A stretch of DNA of 10,810 nt, taken from NCBI GenBank assembly GCA_040755715.1, contig JBFLXN010000088.1:1-10810 (forward strand). The letters run 5' to 3'. This document shows, one piece after another, positions 6,490 to 10,810 of this stretch (position 1 is the stretch's first letter; each line of letters starts with the position of its first letter). A model generated the notes under the pieces. That model was not told where the DNA came from. It saw only the letters and a list, made by a program, of their open reading frames with translations, and ran no database searches. This DNA is from JBFLXN01 sp040755715 [NCBI: Candidatus Edwardsbacteria bacterium] (lineage in GTDB: Bacteria; Edwardsbacteria; AC1; JBFLXN01). Made by a program: the position numbers and the translations under genes.

Positions 6490-6666
6490 ATGAAATTGGA
6501 ACTTTTTTCAAAACGTGCAGGGCGAAAGATTCTCGTGGACCTCGAGAACCTTACACAGCAAGAAATTGAGAATCCTCTTCGCTACGGTGGTCCGGTAGCT
6601 CGAACTTGGGGAAAGAGTTGGGGAAAATCTTGGGGAAAAAGCTGCGGCAAAAGGCCGAAACAATAA
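6490..6666 (+). CDS. RiPP precursor peptide with Trp-Gly-Lys-Ser repeats
   Basis: The peptide has 58 residues and follows two radical SAM genes directly. Residues 1-34 look like a leader: charged, with a helix-prone LVDLENLTQQEIENPL (15-30) and a YGG at 32-34 that could mark leader removal. Residues 35-58 are the probable core: a short linker, then WGKSWGKSWGKSCGK (40-54) and the tail RPKQ. That is three exact WGKS units plus a fourth with Cys for Trp. The core is strongly basic and Trp-rich. By analogy with darobactin (Trp-Ser-Lys), streptide (Lys-to-Trp) and triceptides (aromatic-x-x), the Trp-Gly-Lys units are candidate cross-link sites; this is inference. The repeat pattern resembles HxsA (His-x-Ser repeats), but I recognise no named family. 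The three Ser codons are AGT, TCT and AGC, so the repeat is kept at protein level. No protease or exporter gene is seen in the window. Confidence 0.8.
   Translation: MKLELFSKRAGRKILVDLENLTQQEIENPLRYGGPVARTWGKSWGKSWGKSCGKRPKQ
6607..6651 (+). repeat. Tandem 12-bp repeat encoding WGKS units
   Basis: Units begin at 6607, 6619 and 6631, each starting TGGGGAAA or TGGGGAAG, with a degenerate fourth unit at 6643-6651 (TGCGGCAAA). Three GGGG tracts fall in exact 12-bp register. The unit number could change by slippage, altering the number of modified motifs in the peptide. Confidence 0.85.
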
Positions 6667-6882
6667 TCAACAAAATTTGAGCCCGACCTTGCGGGTTGAA
6701 CAGTCACGAGCCGCAGTTGTTTAGATACATTTTGCACAGAACCCTAAAGCCATGACGTTTCATATTGTAGCGTACACTAGAATTATTTGAAAACTCAAGT
6801 TCTTTCATGCCAACAACCTTCGTTCTAGCATAATAGACAATTTGCCTACAACCCTTTTAATCTCCCCTAAACTCAATCATGA
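6667..6882. other. Non-coding gap after the precursor gene
   Basis: No plus-strand gene is seen. A weak hairpin (AGCCCG 6680-6685 with CGGGTT 6692-6697, 6-nt loop) just after the precursor stop may mark the transcript end, but no T-run follows. A minus-strand frame open from about 6857 to 6704 encodes a short peptide without an SD and is probably a relic or chance. The last 30 nt hold a TATA-like sequence for the next operon. Base composition changes across this gap. Confidence 0.4.
6854..6862 (+). promoter_or_regulatory. TATA-like box before the helical-protein/ATPase operon
   Basis: CTTTTAATC is centred about 25 nt before ATG 6883, and no SD lies between. It follows the leaderless pattern seen at 878 and 3859 but matches the TATA consensus less well. 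Confidence 0.25.
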
Positions 6883-7386
6883 ATGGATTCCCTAAAAAGA
6901 GGCTTTTATCCTGATTTAGAACAATCTGTTCAATCCATTGTTTCTTCTGAAGAAAACATTCCATCAGAGTCTTTAGAAAAAATCTTCTCTGATAAAACGA
7001 AAGTTCTGAAAGCCACAATAAAGCAAATCTTCAATGAGATTAACTTGAGACTAAAGGTAGATTCTGATATAATCAACAGCGTAGACGAAGATATCTGTAA
7101 ATGTGATGGTTATCTTGAACAAATCAGAGACCATTGCCAAAGAGATTATTCTTTGCAGATGACTTTAGCTTTCATGCCAAGACGAAACCATCTTGAAACT
7201 CAAGTCTTTGACTTAGAAAAACAAAAAAGACAAGAGCTTTTGGAATGCTGGCGTGATATGAGCTTCTTGAAAAAATATCTAATGTCTGCCTTATCAGAAT
7301 ATTGGACTTTAAGCAAAAGGCAAGAACTACTTGCTTCTGAGCTAACAGAAGACTTAGAAAATGATGAAAACAATGGAAATCTTTGA
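6883..7386 (+). CDS. Helical hypothetical protein upstream of HerA-like ATPase
   Basis: A 167-residue protein I do not recognise. It is rich in Leu, Glu, Lys and Gln and predicted almost wholly helical. Likely coiled-coil stretches are at about 28-60 and 100-160. A short Cys-rich patch, CKC (72-74) with C85, could bind metal, but the spacing is not a known zinc finger. There is no signal peptide or membrane segment. Its 3' end overlaps the ATPase start by up to 26 nt, so the two are translationally coupled and probably work together. Small helical partners are common next to HerA-type ATPases, for example as adaptors or nuclease partners; NurA itself is not evident here (no acidic catalytic motif). 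Confidence 0.6.
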   Translation: MDSLKRGFYPDLEQSVQSIVSSEENIPSESLEKIFSDKTKVLKATIKQIFNEINLRLKVDSDIINSVDEDICKCDGYLEQIRDHCQRDYSLQMTLAFMPRRNHLETQVFDLEKQKRQELLECWRDMSFLKKYLMSALSEYWTLSKRQELLASELTEDLENDENNGNL

Positions 7387-9373
7387 GACTTGCCAGAAAC
7401 TAAAGCCAATTATTGGCAAAAAGGCAGATAAACTCTGGCATTGTTATCTTGCCGAAGACGAAAAAGGAAGAAAAGACCTGGCTTTAGACATTGAAATTAT
7501 CGCTGAGAAACTGCTCAGAAAAGTGCCTTTACAAAATGAACCCATTCTATTACAACCACCTTCCCCACCTCAAGCTTCAGGTGAATTTCTTCTCGGAGAT
7601 ATTATCTACAATGACAAGAAAGTTTCTCAACTATATCTTAGGCAAGAAGATTTTATAAAACAAATAGGTATTTTCAGCATAACCGGAGAAGGTAAGACAA
7701 ACCTTGCTTTCTTATTAGCATTACAACTTCTGAAAAAGAAAATACCCTTTCTTGTTGTTGATTGGAAGAGAAGCTGGCGAGACCTCTTGTCATTATCAGA
7801 CAAATTTCCAGAATTGAATAACTTGCAAATTTTCACAGTAGGCAGAGACATTGCACCTTTTTATTGGAACCCCTTCAGAGCACCACCGAACATTCATTAC
7901 AAGAGCTGGATTTCTGTGGTTACAGAAGTCTTAGAAAAGTCACACCTTGCAGGCTTTGGTGTGGCTGATTTTTTTATCAAAATCTATGAAAAGTTGTTCA
8001 AAGAATTCAGATTCAGAAACGGAAATAACAATAACACAATCTATCCTAATTTCTTTGACGGCTCACACGAATTAAGCATGCTAAAAGTCTATGCCAGAGA
8101 ACTCTTATGGAAACAATCTGCTGGCAGAGTCTTCAAAAGCTTCACCTTCGGACCAAGTCATAAAGCCTTTAACTCCAGACAGCCAATAAAACTTGAAAAC
8201 TTACTTCAAAAACCAGTAATTCTTGAACTTGACCAAGAAATGAGCAAACCACTAAGAACATTCTTCACAGAAATGATTCTAAGATTTATTCATCTTTACA
8301 GACTAACTCAAGGTGAAACAGAAAAGTTAAGACATGTCCTTTTCCTAGAAGAGATTCACAACTTATTTCCAAAGACAAGAATAGAGCAAGAACACTTTAG
8401 CAGTTTAGAATATGTCTATAGAGAGATTAGAGCATTTGCTCAAGGACTTGTCAGCATAACTCAACATCCCTCTTTATTACCAATCTACATTCTTGGTAAC
8501 TGTCATACTCAAATATTCTTAGGCTTACAGCATGAAAGAGATGTTCGCTCAGCCAGAGAATCTTTATTCATAAAGCCAGAACAAGAAAACTATCTTGACA
8601 AACTCAAGATAGGAGAAGGCATAGTAAAGATAAAAGCAAGGATTCAGCCTTGCCTTGTCAAGTTCCCTTTAGTGCCAATAGAAAAAGGAACTATCACTGA
8701 TGAAGCTATAAAACTGAGGAACGGACTTTCCACACTTTCCAAGCCCGAAATCAAGAAACACAAGCTAATTAGACACTTTCCACAAAAGGATAATATAGAT
8801 ACACAAACTAAAAGATTTCTTGAAGATATAGTAACTTATCCTCTTTCATCGTTAGTAACAAGATATAAAAGACTAAACTTAAGCATGAGAAACGGCAATG
8901 AATTAAAAAACAAGGCACTTTCAAAAGGTCTAATCATTCCAAAAAGGATAATAACAAAGAAAACCCAACTTGTCTTAATTGAACTAACAGCAAAAAGCAA
9001 AGCAATCTTAAGACAATTAGGCTATGAAATAACAGATGAAAAAGAAGGCATTGAGCATAGGTTTTGGAAAGAAAAGATAGCAGAATATTACACAAACAAA
9101 GGCTATAAAGTAGAAATAGAAAGACAAATCAATGGACAAGCAGACATAGTCGTAGAGAATAAAGACAAGAAAATAGCCATAGAAATAGAAACAGGAAACT
9201 CTGACGCAATAGAAAACATAAGAAAAGCCCTCAAATCAAAATTTGATACTATAATTTCAGTTCCAACAAATATCACTGTTCAAGAAAACATAAAACAACA
9301 ATTAAAAGACGAGATGTTAGACAAAGACGAAAGAATTAAAGTAGTTTTAGCCCAAGCCTTTGACTTCACATAA
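7361..9373 (+). CDS. HerA/VirB4-like ATPase with winged helix and PD-(D/E)XK-like domain
   Basis: A 670-residue DNA-pumping-type ATPase. The Walker A region is SITGEGKT (106-113), with Ser in place of the usual first Gly/Ala. FLVVDWKRS (130-138) follows the core strand, as in HerA/VirB4 proteins. Walker B is VLFLEEIHN (326-334, catalytic E330/E331). ITQHPSLLP (366-374) and GNCHTQIFLGL (379-389) match the sensor region (TQ-x-P ... NC-x-T-x-I) of HerA-FtsK ATPases. After the ATPase comes a probable winged helix (about 480-555). The C-terminal domain (about 565-640) has D595 and E608-x-E610 in the layout of a PD-(D/E)XK nuclease, with Thr where the catalytic Lys usually sits, so activity is uncertain. 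Such fusions occur in archaeal and mobile-element proteins. The likely role is DNA translocation for element transfer, processing or defence. Starts at 7361, 7364 and 7373 are possible, all overlapping the upstream gene. Confidence 0.75.
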   Translation: MMKTMEIFETCQKLKPIIGKKADKLWHCYLAEDEKGRKDLALDIEIIAEKLLRKVPLQNEPILLQPPSPPQASGEFLLGDIIYNDKKVSQLYLRQEDFIKQIGIFSITGEGKTNLAFLLALQLLKKKIPFLVVDWKRSWRDLLSLSDKFPELNNLQIFTVGRDIAPFYWNPFRAPPNIHYKSWISVVTEVLEKSHLAGFGVADFFIKIYEKLFKEFRFRNGNNNNTIYPNFFDGSHELSMLKVYARELLWKQSAGRVFKSFTFGPSHKAFNSRQPIKLENLLQKPVILELDQEMSKPLRTFFTEMILRFIHLYRLTQGETEKLRHVLFLEEIHNLFPKTRIEQEHFSSLEYVYREIRAFAQGLVSITQHPSLLPIYILGNCHTQIFLGLQHERDVRSARESLFIKPEQENYLDKLKIGEGIVKIKARIQPCLVKFPLVPIEKGTITDEAIKLRNGLSTLSKPEIKKHKLIRHFPQKDNIDTQTKRFLEDIVTYPLSSLVTRYKRLNLSMRNGNELKNKALSKGLIIPKRIITKKTQLVLIELTAKSKAILRQLGYEITDEKEGIEHRFWKEKIAEYYTNKGYKVEIERQINGQADIVVENKDKKIAIEIETGNSDAIENIRKALKSKFDTIISVPTNITVQENIKQQLKDEMLDKDERIKVVLAQAFDFT

Positions 9374-9492
9374 ATCAAATCTAAAAATCTCTCGCCAAAC
9401 TTTTCCCTCGGAAGATAAATTTCTCTCTCAAAAATCCTTTCACTATCCTTTATTTACCTTTACTTCCCAATAGAAACATTGCTTACAAACCA

Positions 9493-9518
9493 TTTATATA
9501 GCCAAGTTCTACTATAAT
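9493..9518 (+). promoter_or_regulatory. Promoter-like region upstream of the structured RNA
   Basis: TTTATATA (9493-9500) is a near-consensus archaeal TATA box and would place transcription start near 9522. TATAAT (9513-9518) just downstream is a consensus bacterial -10, but without a -35. Either reading starts a transcript just ahead of the hairpins at 9546. Confidence 0.4.
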
Positions 9519-9545
9519 TGTAAAAATTTAATTCAATCTAACTGC

Positions 9546-9599
9546 AAAGCAAGACTAACCAACAGACGAGACTTGCTTTTCAAAGTGCTAATGCACTTT
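9546..9599 (+). ncRNA. Two tandem hairpins, candidate structured RNA
   Basis: The first stem pairs AAAGCAAG (9546-9553) with CTTGCTTT (9572-9579), 8 bp with an 18-nt loop. The second pairs AAAGTGC (9582-9588) with GCACTTT (9593-9599), 7 bp closed by a TAAT loop. Both are perfect and only 2 nt apart. No known RNA family is recognised. They may be an independent small RNA or part of the leader of the gene at 9790. Confidence 0.4.
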
Positions 9600-9682
9600 C
9601 CATGATAAGAATAAAAGAAATAGTCCTAAAACCAAGAAATTTTCAATACTGATTTATTAGCTCAATTCTAAAAAACACAATA

Positions 9683-9765
9683 GAGGAAGCAGATTATCTC
9701 TTCTTGCTTGATTGTTTTTGGCGGGGGCAACAACAGCAATAAGAACTTTGCTTCCTCATTTTTTT
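9683..9765 (+). ncRNA. Long compound hairpin ending in a T-tract (leader RNA or terminator)
   Basis: GAGGAAGCAGA (9683-9693) pairs with TTTGCTTCCTC (9747-9757), 11 bp with one G-U. Inside, TTGCT (9704-9708) pairs with AGCAA (9735-9739), and TTGTT (9712-9716) with AACAA (9729-9733), leaving a G-rich apical loop with GGCGGGGGC. These are three nested, collinear helices. T7 (9759-9765) follows directly, like an intrinsic or oligo-T terminator, and the next gene's SD begins 13 nt later. It could be an attenuator or riboswitch-like leader, or a terminated small RNA. The ligand and family are unknown. Confidence 0.45.
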
Positions 9766-9789
9766 CAACAGAGCAAGAAAGGAGGAGCC

Positions 9790-10512
9790 ATGCAAGATTC
9801 AAAGATGAATTCATTAAGAGAACAAGAAATATCTCAGTTGCTAAAAGAACTTGAAGAAAGAGAAGACACATACGACATAAGATTCTGGCCAAACAAAGAG
9901 ATTACAAGAAAAACAATAGAAATGATTGCAAAGAAAAAATTTCCAAATGGGTTCAATGCTCTTTATCTCAGCAGGACAGTATATCTGATAGAAAGAATTG
10001 TTGAATTAGGTGGAACAATAGAATCAATCTATTCAGCTCTTTCTCCAAATATTAAGGAGCAATGCAGAAGAAAAGCTGGATACTGGGAACAAGGAATTCA
10101 ATCTTATAAGGCAAAGATACAAGAGGCAATGGAACAACAAGATAGATTTGAAGTAAAAAGACTATCAAAACTCGCAATGCGGTCTTATGAAGAATATCTC
10201 TTGTTTTGCAAGTTCGCACAGACAGAACCTCAAGAAACTCAGAATTTTATCTCAGAGGCAGAAGCTCATTTAGAGACTTGCAGAGACGATAAAGAAAACA
10301 ACAAAGCCAATAGCGAAGACAAAACTGGTAAAGATAATACAGACACAAACTTTGACTACCTTGGAAGATTTCCAGAAAAGCCAGCAACAGACAAACAGAT
10401 AAATCTCTTAAGAAATCTTTCCAGTCAGAAATCATTTACAATCAATCAAGACATCACAAAACTCACAAGAAAAGAAGCAAGCCAGTTGATTAGTCAATTG
10501 TTGAATAGATAA
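9790..10512 (+). CDS. Hypothetical protein with C-terminal K-Q-I-x-x-L domain
   Basis: A 240-residue protein, function unknown. The start at 9790 is chosen for the strong SD AAAGGAGG (9778-9785); a longer in-frame reading from TTG 9712 would run through the hairpin and is rejected. Residues 10-165 are helical and charged. A low-complexity acidic/Asn linker spans about 165-188. The last 40 residues (PATDKQINLLRNL ... LTRKEASQLI) match a small helical module often seen at the C-terminus of phage, plasmid and integrative-element proteins, in the pattern T-x-K-Q-h-x-h-h-x-x-L ... h-T-x-x-E-A-S-x-L-I. That module suggests mobile-element cargo rather than housekeeping. No catalytic motif, signal peptide or membrane segment is visible. 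Confidence 0.7.
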   Translation: MQDSKMNSLREQEISQLLKELEEREDTYDIRFWPNKEITRKTIEMIAKKKFPNGFNALYLSRTVYLIERIVELGGTIESIYSALSPNIKEQCRRKAGYWEQGIQSYKAKIQEAMEQQDRFEVKRLSKLAMRSYEEYLLFCKFAQTEPQETQNFISEAEAHLETCRDDKENNKANSEDKTGKDNTDTNFDYLGRFPEKPATDKQINLLRNLSSQKSFTINQDITKLTRKEASQLISQLLNR

Positions 10513-10559
10513 GAAAGGATTTACACAGCAAGGAAAACAAGTGAGATATAACCACAATC

Positions 10560-10566
10560 AAGGAGG
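10560..10566 (+). promoter_or_regulatory. Shine-Dalgarno deciding the start at 10573
   Basis: AAGGAGG lies 6 nt before ATG 10573, the same strength and spacing as at 6490. It supports a real gene at the window end although only 79 codons are visible. Confidence 0.7.
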
Positions 10567-10572
10567 TTCAAG

Positions 10573-10810
10573 ATGAGAGTTTATATTGTTCTCTTTTGTG
10601 GCTATGACTTCGGTAATGAATCTGGCAACCCAATTGAAGACTGCATTGAAGAAATATTTACCAAAAGAACAGATGCAGTGAACTATGCCAGAAAAATTGC
10701 TTCTGAAAGATGCTTGTATGAATCTGATTTACAAATAATAGAAAGAGAACTCACCCCGCCGAGGCGGGACAGAAAGCTAACTGACAAAGAATTACTGAAG
10801 ATAATGACTG
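10573..10810 (+). CDS. Hypothetical protein, N-terminal part (runs off window)
   Basis: Seventy-nine codons are visible. The product starts MRVYIVLFCGYDFGNESG and continues with charged residues. It has the look of a small cytoplasmic accessory protein of a plasmid or phage, with an Ala/Lys helix around residues 38-50, but no family is recognised. It follows the 240-residue gene by 60 nt in the same orientation, with its own strong SD. A GC-rich palindrome sits within the frame (codons around 61-65, Thr-Pro-Pro-Arg-Arg) without breaking it. Confidence 0.7.
   Translation, partial: MRVYIVLFCGYDFGNESGNPIEDCIEEIFTKRTDAVNYARKIASERCLYESDLQIIERELTPPRRDRKLTDKELLKIMT
10755..10768. repeat. GC-rich palindrome inside a coding region
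   Basis: CCCGCC (10755-10760), GA, GGCGGG (10763-10768) form a 6-bp all-GC stem inside an AT-rich gene. The base composition contrasts sharply with its surroundings, as for short dispersed palindromic elements (REP- or MITE-like) that occasionally insert in frame. Only one copy is visible. Confidence 0.4.

Larger units (their letters stand above)
9374..9789. other. 416-nt non-coding region rich in hairpins
   Basis: No gene is seen. The first ~110 nt are pyrimidine-rich. Then come a TATA-like/-10-like promoter region (9493-9518), two adjacent perfect-stem hairpins (9546-9599), a featureless AT-rich spacer, a long compound hairpin ending in T7 (9683-9765), and the SD of the next gene. This density of structure suggests a non-coding RNA and/or a regulated 5' leader, or possibly the ends of a small hairpin-type mobile element. 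Confidence 0.5.

Noticed and set aside
6607-6635. G-quadruplex from the GGGG tracts of the precursor gene
   Set aside because: Only three clear GGGG tracts with 8-nt spacers are present. They are explained by the TGG-GGA (Trp-Gly) codons, so no separate structure is claimed.
6680-6697. Intrinsic terminator after the precursor gene
   Set aside because: The stem is short with a wobble pair and no T-run follows; it is noted only as a weak hairpin within the gap.
6704-6857. Minus-strand open frame of about 50 codons with an internal ATG at 6808 (34 residues)
   Set aside because: No SD, no recognisable similarity, short, and lies in a gap with no other coding sign. It may be a relic but is not supportable as a gene.
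9712-9789. N-terminal extension of the 240-residue protein from TTG 9712
   Set aside because: It would translate through the long hairpin and T7 tract. ATG 9790 has an ideal SD directly upstream.
9668-9892. Minus-strand 74-codon hydrophobic ORF over the hairpin region
   Set aside because: It is antisense to the well-supported gene at 9790 and to the inverted repeats, and its Leu-rich content reflects the complement of AAG/AGA-rich coding sequence.
1-10810. CRISPR array, tRNA or rRNA genes
   Set aside because: No regularly spaced direct repeats and no tRNA T-arm or acceptor pairing or rRNA-like stretches were seen on either strand.

Overview
The window is AT-rich and looks like an accessory region of a prokaryotic genome. 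It carries one or more radical-SAM peptide-modification (RiPP) loci, an arginine deiminase/GTPase pair, and a plasmid- or integrative-element-like module. The domain of life cannot be fixed from this sequence. Archaeal hints: an EF-1A-type three-domain GTPase, and several operons that start without a Shine-Dalgarno (SD) about 25-27 nt after a TATA-like box, as in leaderless archaeal transcripts. Bacterial hints: an IS with an extended -10 (TGGTATAAT), and strong SDs (AAGGAGG) before the transposase, the precursor peptide and the two genes at the right end. An archaeon (or archaeal mobile DNA) is slightly favoured, with low certainty.

Left part (1-909). The first ~114 bases are the left end of an IS3-like element, with its transposase start on the minus strand. 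Directly behind it lies a radical SAM protein lacking its N-terminal catalytic half but keeping a complete SPASM Fe-S domain (ending at 676). The IS probably truncated this gene.

Positions 910-3485 hold two genes overlapping by 4 nt: a complete but divergent arginine deiminase with all catalytic residues, and an EF-1A/CysN-type GTPase with three domains. This pairing is not one I recognise. A small unknown gene (3506-3799, minus) lies convergent to them.

Positions 3889-6666 are the centrepiece, a compact operon. It encodes a PqqD/RRE-like small protein, a SPASM radical SAM enzyme (overlap TAATG), a second shorter radical SAM enzyme (overlap ATGA), and a 58-residue precursor peptide with its own strong SD. 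The peptide ends in three tandem Trp-Gly-Lys-Ser units plus a Cys-Gly-Lys unit. The layout resembles the His-Xaa-Ser (HxsABCD) two-radical-SAM systems, but the repeat is WGKS. A perfect 14-bp palindrome and a TATA-like box precede the operon, in the intergenic region shared with the divergent small gene. The enzymes probably install cross-links at each Trp-x-Lys unit; this is inference by analogy with darobactin, streptide and triceptide enzymes.

Positions 6883-10810 form a different module with AGA/AAA-rich, purine-rich coding strands. It holds a helical 167-residue protein, a HerA/VirB4-like ATPase fused to a winged helix and a PD-(D/E)XK-like nuclease domain, a ~416-nt non-coding stretch with several strong hairpins (one long hairpin ends in T7), a 240-residue unknown protein, and a truncated unknown gene. 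This looks like DNA-processing or mobile-element cargo next to the RiPP locus.
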